Virus record (IMG/VR): IMGVR_UViG_3300006802_016965
Span: 1-23,858 of that record
Source: a virus
Reading direction: 5' to 3' (one strand)
Length of the DNA stretch: 23,858 nucleotides
In this document: one piece after another, positions 7,706 to 15,034 of the stretch
How the letters are laid out: each line of letters opens with the position of its first letter
Numbering within the stretch: position 1 is the first letter of the stretch
Notes under the pieces: generated by a model
What the model was told of the DNA's origin: nothing
The model's database searches: none
What the model saw: only the letters and a program-made list of their open reading frames with translations
Translations under genes and position numbers: made by a program

Positions 7706-9106
7706 ATGCAACAAGAGAAGATATCAAAATATGGATATGGATTTCAATTAAAAATCATTACATCGATAATGACAGATGCAACATTTACATCTCAAGTATT
7801 TGATCTGTTAAAGACCGACTATTTTGAATCTGAATCGATTAAATTTTTAGTAGATCGCGGATTGGAATATTTTAAACAACAAAAGAAAATACCAACGTTA
7901 GAAGTATATAAAGTATTTATTGAAACAATCGGTGATGATTTATTAAAGCAGGAGATCATAGGTGCATTAAGAACCGCTACTCAATATGTAGGTGCAAATG
8001 ATTTGGAATTCATAAAAGAAACAACATTAGATTTTTGTAAAAATCAAGCAATTCGTTCTGCGATATTAGAATCAGTTGATTATTTAAAAATGGGTAATTA
8101 CGATGAAATCAAACGTGTTATTGATAAAGCAATGCGTGTTGGTTTGGATTCTGAAATCGGATTGGAATATTTCGACAATATAGATCGGCGATATGAAGAA
8201 AATTCCAGAGATCCAATATCTACCGGTTGGGATACTATTGATGAAATGATGAAGGGTGGCTTAGCAGCGGGTGAATTGGGTGTATGTATTGCACCTTCTG
8301 GTGCAGGTAAAAGTTGGCTCCTTGCAAAAATCGGTGCATCTGCACTACTTTCCGGAAAAACAGTTTTGCATTATACGTTGGAATTATCCGAAGATTATAC
8401 TGGTTGGAGATATGATTGTATATTATCGGGCATTTCATTAGATAAAATAAAAAATCACAAGGAAGACGTCAAGAAAAAATTAATGGAAATTAAAGAAAAG
8501 TCGGGCGGTGACTTGATAATAAAAGAGTATCCTACAAAGTCTATATCACTAATGGGTATAAGATCTCATATAACTAAACTAAAAATGCTAGGTACATCAC
8601 CCGATATAGTAGTCATAGATTACGCTGATCTACTCAAATTTGGAAACAGTACAATGGCTAAGCATGAAGCATTAGAACAGTTGTACGAAGAGATAAGGGG
8701 GTTTGCGGGAGAATTGCAAATTCCTATTTGGACCGTTAGTCAAAGTAATAAATCCGGATTAGATGGTGATATCGTTGAAGCAGAATCAGCAGCCGGGGCT
8801 TATGCGAAAATATTTACTGCAGACTTTGTGATGTCATTATCTAGAAAAGCTCAAGATAAGTTGTCAAATACAGGAAGGATACATATTATTAAAAATAGAT
8901 TTGGTGTCGATGGTATTACATTTCCTGTTTTTATGGATCCATCACGAGGTGCAATTGACATTTTTGCAGCAGGTACAGATGGTGCTCGTAATGCAACTAA
9001 TCAAATGCAAACAGATAGTCAATATAATAGACAGAGACTGAAGCAAAGATATCAGCAAATAAATGGAAATTTTCTCAACATTGAAAATAAAAACGTTGAG
9101 TTTTAG
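7706..9106 (+). CDS. Replicative DNA helicase, DnaB/T4 gp41 type
   Basis: This 466-aa hexameric helicase is expected to unwind DNA 5'-3' at the fork. The N-terminal ~165 residues form a helical domain. The RecA-like motor follows with STGWDTIDEMMKGGLAAGE (172-190), Walker A APSGAGKS (196-203), the H1a-type glutamate in YTLELSE (E226), Walker B DIVVIDYADLL with D305, and the H3 sequence WTVSQSNKSG (342-351). The length matches T4 gp41 (475 aa). A primase partner (gp61) is not recognisable in the window. The order gp32, uvsX, FEN nuclease, gp41 differs from T4 but keeps all four in one apparent transcription unit. Confidence 0.92.
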   Translation: MQQEKISKYGYGFQLKIITSIMTDATFTSQVFDLLKTDYFESESIKFLVDRGLEYFKQQKKIPTLEVYKVFIETIGDDLLKQEIIGALRTATQYVGANDLEFIKETTLDFCKNQAIRSAILESVDYLKMGNYDEIKRVIDKAMRVGLDSEIGLEYFDNIDRRYEENSRDPISTGWDTIDEMMKGGLAAGELGVCIAPSGAGKSWLLAKIGASALLSGKTVLHYTLELSEDYTGWRYDCILSGISLDKIKNHKEDVKKKLMEIKEKSGGDLIIKEYPTKSISLMGIRSHITKLKMLGTSPDIVVIDYADLLKFGNSTMAKHEALEQLYEEIRGFAGELQIPIWTVSQSNKSGLDGDIVEAESAAGAYAKIFTADFVMSLSRKAQDKLSNTGRIHIIKNRFGVDGITFPVFMDPSRGAIDIFAAGTDGARNATNQMQTDSQYNRQRLKQRYQQINGNFLNIENKNVEF

Positions 9107-9139
9107 ATATGTATTATTACAAAACAAAAGAAGAAGTTT

Positions 9140-9523
9140 ATGCACATTTTCAGAGTAACAGAAAACAATACAGGTAGGAATTATTTAGGGATATCAAAGA
9201 GTTCGAAATTCGATGGTGTTAATAAAATCGATCCTGCTAAAATATACAAATTCAAGATTGATGTGGGGTTGGGCATAGCTACACATATAAACTGCTCAAA
9301 GCAGTTAATTAAACGATATGATGATTATGATTTAATGATCAAGGAAGCTACAGCTATGGCGAAGAAGCAAGAAAATAATCCTTTATTTGATGGTGTATTT
9401 AATGCAGGCAAGTTTACTACAGAAAAAAGTGCAAGTAAAAAAACAGTTCGGAAGCAGCGTGTTAAGGAAATCAAAAATGATCTGACGGACGCAACGGAAA
9501 CGCAAGCTGACCAGAACAGTTAA
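9140..9523 (+). CDS. Unknown protein, basic C-terminal tail
   Basis: This 127-aa protein follows the helicase by 33 nt. The N-terminal half is compact (MHIFRVTENNTGRNYLGISK...), with a central FKIDVGLGIATHINCS stretch. The C-terminal ~40 residues are lysine-, arginine- and threonine-rich and look disordered. HIF...YLG in the first 17 residues has the spacing of a GIY-YIG motif, but the downstream Arg and Glu of that family are not evident, so no nuclease call is made. The position suggests a replication accessory factor. The function is not recognised. A 22-codon frame at 9110 that overlaps its start is probably not a gene. Confidence 0.65.
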   Translation: MHIFRVTENNTGRNYLGISKSSKFDGVNKIDPAKIYKFKIDVGLGIATHINCSKQLIKRYDDYDLMIKEATAMAKKQENNPLFDGVFNAGKFTTEKSASKKTVRKQRVKEIKNDLTDATETQADQNS

Positions 9524-9586
9524 TTACACAATTTAATTATTATTTAGGAATGTGGCGCTATAATAGGGCCTAAGATTTGTATCGAT

Positions 9587-10576
9587 ATGAAAAAGACAAA
9601 AGATATATTTGAAGCACGGGATACTATAAAACCATACGAGTATCCAAATCTTGTTGAGTACGCAGAAGCAATAATTGATGCACATTGGCAAGTTAAAGAA
9701 TTTAGTGTGCATTTACGGACAGACGTATTAGAATTCAATAAGAGTCTCACTTCTGTTGAGCGTGAAGCAATAAAGCGTTCTATGTTAGCAATATCTCATG
9801 TAGAACACGCAGTTAAGACATTTTGGGCAAGGTTAGATATGCGATTACCAAAACCCGAGGTATCTTTTGTTGGTGCAACTTTCGGGGGTAATGAAGTAGT
9901 GCATTCATTCGCATATGCAGAATTGTTGAAACAATTAGGGTTAGATTCAGATTTTGAAACTCTTATGGAAATACCAGCAATTGCAGATCGGACAAAATAT
10001 CTTAAAAAATATTTGCAAGGCATGAATTCAAGATCGAATAAAGAGTTTACAAAATCATTAATATTGTTCACCTTATTAGTTGAGAATGTGTCATTATTTA
10101 GTCAATTTTTAATAATATCGTCGTTTTCAAAATATAAAAATCAATTAAAAACTATTCACAAAATAATCAATGCTACAGCACGGGAAGAAATTATCCATGG
10201 TAAGTTTGGAAGCCACCTTGTAAATATTATACGAGAAGAAAATCCAGATTGGTTTGATGATGAAATGGAAAACAAAATCAGAAGAAATGCAGCAAAGGCA
10301 TTTAGAGCAGAAATGAAAGTATTGGATTGGATTTTTGAAAATGGTGAATTGGATTTTATGCCACGAAGCTGTATTGATGAATTTCTAAAATCCAGATTTA
10401 ATAATAGTTTGGAATTAGTAGGATATACCAACGAATATGAATTGGATGATGAATTGTTACAAGCTTCTGATTATTTAACTAATATGCTGATATCTACAAC
10501 TGATTTTGATTTCTTCGATCAGCGAAGTATAGATTATGCAAAAGGAAATGACTATTCCGTCGATTCCTTATTTTAA
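9587..10576 (+). CDS. nrdB: Ribonucleotide reductase class I, beta (radical) subunit
   Basis: This 329-aa subunit would house the di-metal/tyrosyl radical cofactor that starts ribonucleotide reduction in the alpha subunit. The ligands can be read directly: E73 (in HVEHAVKTFW, at the position of E. coli D84), E103 and H106 in NEVVHSFAY, E166 in LVENVSLFSQF, and E201 and H204 in REEIIHGKF. The radical tyrosine equivalent to E. coli Y122 is Y110, seven residues after E103 as expected, so a classical Tyr radical is possible. Glu instead of Asp at the first ligand is seen in some class I proteins. It lies 18 nt upstream of nrdA. No clear copy of the phage promoter precedes it, only a weak TTTAGGAAT at 9543 without a correctly spaced -7. 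Confidence 0.92.
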   Translation: MKKTKDIFEARDTIKPYEYPNLVEYAEAIIDAHWQVKEFSVHLRTDVLEFNKSLTSVEREAIKRSMLAISHVEHAVKTFWARLDMRLPKPEVSFVGATFGGNEVVHSFAYAELLKQLGLDSDFETLMEIPAIADRTKYLKKYLQGMNSRSNKEFTKSLILFTLLVENVSLFSQFLIISSFSKYKNQLKTIHKIINATAREEIIHGKFGSHLVNIIREENPDWFDDEMENKIRRNAAKAFRAEMKVLDWIFENGELDFMPRSCIDEFLKSRFNNSLELVGYTNEYELDDELLQASDYLTNMLISTTDFDFFDQRSIDYAKGNDYSVDSLF

Positions 10577-10594
10577 AATTCCGGAAAAACAAAC

Positions 10595-12289
10595 ATGATA
10601 GCAGAAATACAAGAAACTACATTGACTAAATTTGATTGGGTGACAGATGATATTAGAACATTTTTAAATCGCGGATATCTTTCTGACGGTATATCAGTTG
10701 AACAGCGATATCGTGATATTGCAAATCGTGTAGAAGAAATAACAAAACAACCGGGCATAGCAGACAAGATTTATCAATACTCGGCAGATAATTTTTTGTC
10801 GTTTTCATCTCCAATACTCAGTAATTTTGGAACCGAAAAGGGATTGCCAATTTCATGCAATTTTGGAGTAGTAGACGATACATTGCATTCTATATTACAT
10901 GGTATTTATGAGATTGGTATGTTAGCAAAAAATGGAGCGGGTACAGCAAAGAATTTAAGTAATATAAGACCATATGGAGAAGCTTATGGAAAGGATAAAT
11001 CAGGCAAATCAGAGGGCTTGCTATCTTGGGTGAACGAGTACAGCTCAATAATATCAAAGGTTAATCAAGGTGGAATGCGCAGGGGTTTTTTAACAGTATA
11101 TTGCTCAGTTGAACACCCGGAAATTGATTGGTTTTTGAATATCGGTGCCAATGGACCAGTATCAACACCAGGATATTCAATCCGAAATATAACAACAGGT
11201 GTTACATTTCCTGATGGGTGGATAGAATCTATGAAAGCAGGAGATGTTGAAAAACGCAAGATTTATGCAAAAGTTCTAAAGAGAAGAAGTGAAATTGGAT
11301 TTCCATATTTGTTGTTTGAGGATAATTGCGACAATCAAAAACCGCAAGTTTATGTTGACAAAGACATGAAATTATTCACCAGCAACATTTGTACAGAAGT
11401 TATCGAATACTGTGATACAAATAAAGAGTTTGCTTGTTGTTTAATGTCTTTGAATGTTGCAAAATATGATGAGTGGCCTGAAGATTTGGTTTTTATTGCA
11501 AATATAATCCTGGATTCTGTTTTGACAGAATATATTGAAAAGGGAAAGAACCTGCCAGGTTTAGAAAAGGCTGTTAGGTTTGCAGAAGAACATCGATCAA
11601 TTGGTGTGGGTGTTATAGGATTTCACACATATTTACAAAAAAACATGATTCCGTTTGGTAGTATTGAAAGTTACCAAAAAAATAATCAGATATTTAAACA
11701 GATACATGACGAATCATTGTATGCGAGTAAATGGATGGCAGAACAATGGGGAGAACCTACAATGTTACAGGGATATGGATTGCGAAATACTACAAGAATA
11801 GCAGTGGCACCGACCAAAAGCACATCGTTTATAATGGGGGCAGTTAGTCCAGGAATAGAACCCATAAAATCCAATGCACATGAAAAGACATTGTCTAAAA
11901 TACAAACAGAATACAGAAATCCGCAGTTAAAAAAGTTACTATCAGAGAAAGGATATGATAATAGAGAGACCTGGAAAAGTATTTTAGAAAATAATGGCAG
12001 CGTTCAGCACCTCGATTTTTTGACAGATGATGAACGAGATGTATTCAAAACATTTTCAGAAGTATCACAAAGAGATATAATTCAACTTGCAGCTCAACGT
12101 CAAAAATACATAGACCAAGGACAAAGTATCAATTTAATGATTCATCCAGAAACTCCACCACGAGATGTGTCGAATTTGATACTTGAAGCACATGATCTTG
12201 GAATCAAGACATTATATTATCAATATTCTATAAATGCTGCACAAGCGTTCAATCAAGAATTGTTGACTTGCACAGCGTGCGATGGGTAA
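10595..12289 (+). CDS. nrdA: Ribonucleotide reductase class I, alpha (catalytic) subunit, no ATP cone
   Basis: This 564-aa catalytic subunit would reduce ribonucleoside diphosphates to supply dNTPs. Active-site residues are complete: C88 in LPISCNF (E. coli C225), the NICTE motif with N264, C266 and E268, C282 in CCLMSLNV (E. coli C462), the Y541-Y542 radical-transfer pair, and the C-terminal CTAC redox tail (C559, C562). The enzyme is about 200 residues shorter than E. coli NrdA, mostly at the N-terminus. The first active-site cysteine is near residue 88 instead of 225, so the ATP-cone activity regulator is missing. It would therefore be insensitive to dATP shut-off at that site, a feature that favours virus replication. 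Expression is probably coupled to nrdB. Confidence 0.93.
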   Translation: MIAEIQETTLTKFDWVTDDIRTFLNRGYLSDGISVEQRYRDIANRVEEITKQPGIADKIYQYSADNFLSFSSPILSNFGTEKGLPISCNFGVVDDTLHSILHGIYEIGMLAKNGAGTAKNLSNIRPYGEAYGKDKSGKSEGLLSWVNEYSSIISKVNQGGMRRGFLTVYCSVEHPEIDWFLNIGANGPVSTPGYSIRNITTGVTFPDGWIESMKAGDVEKRKIYAKVLKRRSEIGFPYLLFEDNCDNQKPQVYVDKDMKLFTSNICTEVIEYCDTNKEFACCLMSLNVAKYDEWPEDLVFIANIILDSVLTEYIEKGKNLPGLEKAVRFAEEHRSIGVGVIGFHTYLQKNMIPFGSIESYQKNNQIFKQIHDESLYASKWMAEQWGEPTMLQGYGLRNTTRIAVAPTKSTSFIMGAVSPGIEPIKSNAHEKTLSKIQTEYRNPQLKKLLSEKGYDNRETWKSILENNGSVQHLDFLTDDERDVFKTFSEVSQRDIIQLAAQRQKYIDQGQSINLMIHPETPPRDVSNLILEAHDLGIKTLYYQYSINAAQAFNQELLTCTACDG

Positions 12290-12305
12290 AAAAAATCGTT
12301 AAAAA

Positions 12306-12337
12306 TTTGGAATTCTAAAAAATATTTCGTATATTAT
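12306..12337 (+). promoter_or_regulatory. Extended Bacteroidota-type promoter for the 12354 gene
   Basis: TTTGGAATTC starts at 12306 and TATATTAT at 12330, 24 nt apart, with TTTCG just before the -7. It lies in the short gap after nrdA. The leader to the ATG at 12354 would be about 12-15 nt. Confidence 0.75.
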
Positions 12338-12353
12338 ATAAAAATAAAGAATC

Positions 12354-12749
12354 ATGTTAAAAATATATGAAAATTTCAGGTTAATTATCAAAGATGCTAC
12401 AATTGGTGACAATTTCTTTAAACCGAGATGTGTTGATATATTATTAAATCAATCAAATGATGTTACTCCAGAACAATCAATTATGATCAGGGATACTATC
12501 AATGATTATAACGGCTGTCTATATGTTGCCAGCAATAGCCCGGATCTCGATTCAGTTATTACGGTAAGCGGGACAGGTTTATTGGATTGTATTACGTTAG
12601 ATGTTGATGAAATAACAGTACGGGATTACAAATGGTTCGAGGAATCTTTAATGGAATATTTTAATAAAACTTTACCAAACGCCGTTCTTGAAATACGAGT
12701 GTTACCTGTATTTAATGGGCACTCAAGTCCATTTGAAAAAGAATCGTGA
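12354..12749 (+). CDS. Unknown protein, 131 aa
   Basis: The first gene after a phage promoter, so it is expressed as a separate unit from nrdAB. It is a soluble-looking alpha/beta protein: a short N-terminal strand-rich part, a central YNGCLYVASNSPDLDS segment (50-65), and a C-terminal EESLMEYFNKTLPNAVLEIRV stretch that looks like helix then strand. It was checked for QueD (6-carboxytetrahydropterin synthase) features because that enzyme is missing from the modification pathway. The HxH zinc pair and Cys/Glu catalytic pattern are absent. The function is not recognised. Confidence 0.7.
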   Translation: MLKIYENFRLIIKDATIGDNFFKPRCVDILLNQSNDVTPEQSIMIRDTINDYNGCLYVASNSPDLDSVITVSGTGLLDCITLDVDEITVRDYKWFEESLMEYFNKTLPNAVLEIRVLPVFNGHSSPFEKES

Positions 12750-12750
12750 C

Positions 12751-12924
12751 ATGAGAAATAAAAAAATTGATCGCTCAAAAAAAGTTGATGATATGGATAT
12801 CACTTTTGGTGAAATGGCTTCTAATATTTATCAAAGAATGCGGTCGAAAGTGCATCGATCTGAAAAAAAATATACTCGGAAAAAGAAGCATAAAGGAAAT
12901 GATTATTCTAGCGATAAATTTTAA
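12751..12924 (+). CDS. Small highly basic protein
   Basis: This 57-aa protein starts at an ATG 1 nt after the previous stop. A longer frame starting at 12688 would overlap the upstream gene by more than 60 nt, so the tight junction is preferred. The sequence is very rich in Lys and Arg (RNKKIDRSKK at the start, KKYTRKKKHKG near the end), with a central amphipathic GEMASNIYQRMRSKV. It probably binds nucleic acid or acidic host surfaces. This is inferred from charge alone. Confidence 0.6.
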   Translation: MRNKKIDRSKKVDDMDITFGEMASNIYQRMRSKVHRSEKKYTRKKKHKGNDYSSDKF

Positions 12925-12946
12925 CATTTTGTTAACAAAATTTTAA
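12921..12946 (+). repeat. Imperfect 26-bp palindrome before a promoter
   Basis: A perfect 16-bp core, ATTTTGTTAACAAAAT (12926-12941), extends with one mismatched pair to TTAA...TTAA over 26 bp. It covers the stop codon of the basic protein gene and ends 9 nt before the promoter at 12956. It is AT-only apart from the central G/C and has no GC stem, so it fits an operator or protein-binding site better than a terminator. Confidence 0.5.
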
Positions 12947-12955
12947 CACTTTAAA

Positions 12956-12987
12956 TTTGGAAGTCTGGGTAAAATGCCCTATATTAG
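12956..12987 (+). promoter_or_regulatory. Extended Bacteroidota-type promoter for the DUF1508-like gene
   Basis: TTTGGAAGTC starts at 12956 and TATATTAG at 12980, the same 24-nt offset as the others. It has one change in the -33 extension and a more GC-rich spacer containing GGG and GCCC. The ATG at 13028 follows about 40 nt downstream. With the terminator at 13389 it frames a single-gene transcript. Confidence 0.72.
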
Positions 12988-13027
12988 TATTATAATTAGT
13001 TTTTATTTATTCACATAAAATATTTTT

Positions 13028-13348
13028 ATGAAAATCAAAATTACAGACAACAATGCTTTTCAAATTGTAAGCAAAGCAGGTCAAACACTATTGGAATCTG
13101 CGTATGGCACGTATTCTAAATCAAGCAACGCATATCGTGGTGCTAGAAAAGCTAGAATGGGAATGCTTGCAAACAATTTGACAGTAGCAGAAGATGGTCA
13201 AACTGTTCAACTAAAATCGAATAATGGCCATATTCTAGCTGAGCGAAGTTATTTTTCAAAAAGTAATGCAATGCGGGGCTTTAACTCGATTAAGCAATAC
13301 TTGAAATCTGCAAGAGAACTTGCACAGCCGCTACCAATATCAAGGTAA
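13028..13348 (+). CDS. Tandem DUF1508/YegP-like protein
   Basis: This 106-aa protein is made of two copies of a short motif: FQIVSKAGQTLLES...YSKSSNAYRG (11-38) and VQLKSNNGHILAERSYFSKS (60-79) followed by AMRGFNSIK. The pattern of strand, N/A-G turn, L-E/A-S/R, Y-sK and an R-G-containing helix is that of the DUF1508/YegP family, whose members usually carry two such repeats. The biochemical role of the family is not established. The gene is monocistronic, with its own promoter at 12956 and a strong terminator after it, which suggests an independently and perhaps highly expressed product. Confidence 0.78.
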   Translation: MKIKITDNNAFQIVSKAGQTLLESAYGTYSKSSNAYRGARKARMGMLANNLTVAEDGQTVQLKSNNGHILAERSYFSKSNAMRGFNSIKQYLKSARELAQPLPISR

Positions 13349-13385
13349 GCGGTATTATAGTTGCCAATTATTGGATCGAGGCAAC
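13328..13385 (+). other. Two hairpins at the 3' end of the DUF1508-like transcript
   Basis: The first stem pairs CCGCTACC (13328-13335) with GGT-A-AGCGG (13344-13352). It spans the stop codon, with one bulged A. The second pairs GTTGCC (13360-13365) with GGCAAC (13380-13385). They run directly into the terminator stem at 13389, giving three stems in about 95 nt. The pairing was read by eye and no energy calculation was done. Confidence 0.45.
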
Positions 13386-13388
13386 ATC

Positions 13389-13422
13389 GGGAGTACCAAC
13401 GATGAAAGGTACTCCCTTTTTT
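13389..13422 (+). terminator. Intrinsic terminator
   Basis: A perfect 9-bp stem, GGGAGTACC (13389-13397) with GGTACTCCC (13408-13416), a 10-nt loop, then six T. This is the clearest intrinsic terminator in the window and it separates the DUF1508-like gene from queE. Confidence 0.88.
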
Positions 13423-13438
13423 ACAAAAAACGTATATT

Positions 13439-14233
13439 ATGAAACGAATTGAAGATTATAGTAAAAAACAAGCTATCAACGAGCTGTACATCGCAGTGCA
13501 GAGTGAAGGATCTCGTCTGGGTAGGCCAAATATAGTGATCCGCACGACAGGCTGCACGCATAGATGTTATTTCGGAGAAAAAGGGGGATGGTGTGATACA
13601 TGGTACAGTTCCATAGCTCCAGAGAAAGGTAAATATTCAATGCAAGATATTGAAGATTTTATCAAAGACAATCCACAAGCTACTGATATTATGTTGACGG
13701 GTGGTTCTCCAACAATGCAACCAGTATTGTGCAATGAGATAATGCATCTTGCAAACAAATACAATTTATTTGTTACTATTGAAACAGAAGGATCGCATTT
13801 TGTTGAAACGGATATTCCAATAGATTTAGTAAGTTTGTCGCCTAAGTTCTCCAACTCAGTACCTGTTCTCGGAGTTAAATTTCCAGAGGAGTGGGAAATG
13901 AGAAGGCCAGAAGTTGACGAACGCTTTATTAGACAGCATGAAAAGTTTAGATTAAACAAAGATGCAATTGCAAAGTCAATTTCATATCATAAAGATTATC
14001 ATTATAAGCCTGTTGTAAACCCAATACAAGATCCGGATACTTGGAAAGAAGTTGAAGAGTTTAGGGTAGAAATGGGAATACCAAAAAGCAAAACATTCAT
14101 AATGCCACCAGGTGACACTCCAGAATTATTATTCCTTAACTACGGAGATGTTATGCGATTTTGTGCTGAGAATGGATATTGCTTTACACCAAGGTCGCAC
14201 ATCATGGCATTTGGTACGATGCGCGAAGTGTAA
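13439..14233 (+). CDS. queE: QueE-like 7-carboxy-7-deazaguanine synthase (radical SAM)
   Basis: This 264-aa radical SAM enzyme is expected to convert 6-carboxytetrahydropterin to 7-carboxy-7-deazaguanine (CDG). N-terminal VQSEGSRLGRPNIVIRTTGC matches the QueE opening. The cluster motif is C39-x3-C43-x8-C52-DT: the usual CX3CX2C with six residues (FGEKGG) inserted before WCDT. The SAM-binding GGEP motif reads GGSP (88-91). ETEGS (115-119) and LSPK (133-136) are normal QueE features, and the end has the PRSHI...FG pattern. The cysteines are all kept, so a 4Fe-4S cluster should form. It sits about 2.3 kb from folE/queC/dpdA with unrelated genes between, and its own promoter is unclear. Related radical SAM chemistry on another pterin is possible but less likely. 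Confidence 0.87.
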   Translation: MKRIEDYSKKQAINELYIAVQSEGSRLGRPNIVIRTTGCTHRCYFGEKGGWCDTWYSSIAPEKGKYSMQDIEDFIKDNPQATDIMLTGGSPTMQPVLCNEIMHLANKYNLFVTIETEGSHFVETDIPIDLVSLSPKFSNSVPVLGVKFPEEWEMRRPEVDERFIRQHEKFRLNKDAIAKSISYHKDYHYKPVVNPIQDPDTWKEVEEFRVEMGIPKSKTFIMPPGDTPELLFLNYGDVMRFCAENGYCFTPRSHIMAFGTMREV

Positions 14234-14254
14234 TGTATACAAAAAGAAAAAAAG

Positions 14255-14404
14255 ATGCAGATAAAAAAAATACACATATCCGGAAAATGGTATCTTTTAC
14301 CAACAATATCATTTACAGATAAATATTTATACGGTACTTACGAAATATCGTTAGAATGGTTGAATTTTCAAATAGCAATCAGTTGGGAAACTGAACCAAA
14401 ATAA
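14255..14404 (+). CDS. Very small unknown protein, 49 aa
   Basis: The frame runs from ATG 14255 to TAA 14402-14404 and encodes MQIKKIHISGKWYLLPTISF and on to ISLEWLNFQIAISWETEPK. It is preceded by an A/G-rich stretch that could serve as ribosome binding site, and it fills the gap between queE and the nuclease gene. The alternating hydrophobic and aromatic pattern looks like beta structure, not random AT-rich translation. The function is unknown. A 29-codon frame starting at 14233 (TAATG with the queE stop) overlaps it and looks less protein-like. Confidence 0.5.
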   Translation: MQIKKIHISGKWYLLPTISFTDKYLYGTYEISLEWLNFQIAISWETEPK

Positions 14405-14414
14405 AGGGGTATAT

Positions 14415-15029
14415 ATGAGAAAAATATTGTTGATATTATTATTAATACGTTGTGTAACATCAGGATTTGGGCAAAGAACGATTACGATTTCCAATCCTGT
14501 TTTCACTGTATTATACAGTCAAGAATATGAACAACCTTTAAAATTGATGTATATCTCATCGAATAGGCCGAAAAATGTTGATCGTGGATCGATGGATTTT
14601 TATTTAGAGGATTCTATACGAACGTCGGATGATAGAGATTATCGGCATAATGAATGGGATAAAGGTCACTTAGCTCCAGCAGCAACATTCTCTGACAACT
14701 ATCAAAACTTAGCTCAGACATTTTCATTTCTTAATTGCACATTACAGCATCAAAGTCTTAATCGCGGAGAATGGCGCAAGCTGGAATCCAAGGAGCGGGA
14801 ATGGGATGATGACCAAGATTTAATTGTGGGCGTAGAAAATGTTTTCGAGGATATGCACATCATTTTAGAAACGGGTGCTCATGTACCATCTCGAATGATC
14901 AAACATATCTATTTTTCTCGAGATAAGAGATGGCGCTGTTTTGATTTTCCTAATGAGAAACCGAATCGTTCTTGGCAATTATATGAAGTCAAACACAATC
15001 ATTCAAAAAACGTCGTGTATAAAAAATAA
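14415..15029 (+). CDS. Secreted DNA/RNA non-specific endonuclease
   Basis: This 204-aa protein has a clear N-terminal signal peptide (MRKILLILLLIRCVTSGFGQ, cleavage probably near residue 20). The nuclease domain shows the DRGH-type motif as DKGH (82-85, H85 the general base), LNCTLQ with N107 as the likely metal ligand, and LNRGEWRKLE (115-124), all typical of the Serratia/NUC DNA/RNA non-specific endonuclease family. It is on the short side for the family. It would act in the periplasm or outside the cell, so a role in cytoplasmic host DNA breakdown is unlikely. It could destroy incoming rival phage DNA, or extracellular DNA after lysis. It is preceded by AAAGGGG 7-8 nt before the ATG. Small membrane-protein genes follow. 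Confidence 0.85.
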   Translation: MRKILLILLLIRCVTSGFGQRTITISNPVFTVLYSQEYEQPLKLMYISSNRPKNVDRGSMDFYLEDSIRTSDDRDYRHNEWDKGHLAPAATFSDNYQNLAQTFSFLNCTLQHQSLNRGEWRKLESKEREWDDDQDLIVGVENVFEDMHIILETGAHVPSRMIKHIYFSRDKRWRCFDFPNEKPNRSWQLYEVKHNHSKNVVYKK

Positions 15030-15034
15030 AAAAT

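Noticed and set aside
8002-8011. TTTGGAATTC inside the helicase gene
   Set aside because: It has the -33 sequence, but no TA-rich -7 lies 24 nt downstream and it is simply codons within a conserved protein. TTTGGAATT at 4192 and 10408 fails for the same reason.
9110-9178. 22-codon frame after the helicase gene
   Set aside because: It is short, overlaps the start of the 9140 gene and has no start signal beyond the ATG.
9140-9523. GIY-YIG nuclease suggested by HIF...YLG spacing
   Set aside because: The first motif is degenerate and the later catalytic Arg and Glu cannot be identified.
9543-9580. TTTAGGAAT plus TATAAT and TAAGATTTG before nrdB as a promoter
   Set aside because: The elements are imperfect and none has the 24-nt spacing of the other six sites.
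12354-12749. Candidate QueD to complete the pathway
   Set aside because: It lacks the HxH zinc pair and the catalytic Cys/His/Glu arrangement. The 15035 protein fails the same test.
13431-13441. CGTATATTATG just before queE, identical to the promoter -7 region
   Set aside because: No TTTG element lies 24 nt upstream (that position is in the terminator stem), and the transcription start would fall inside the coding sequence.
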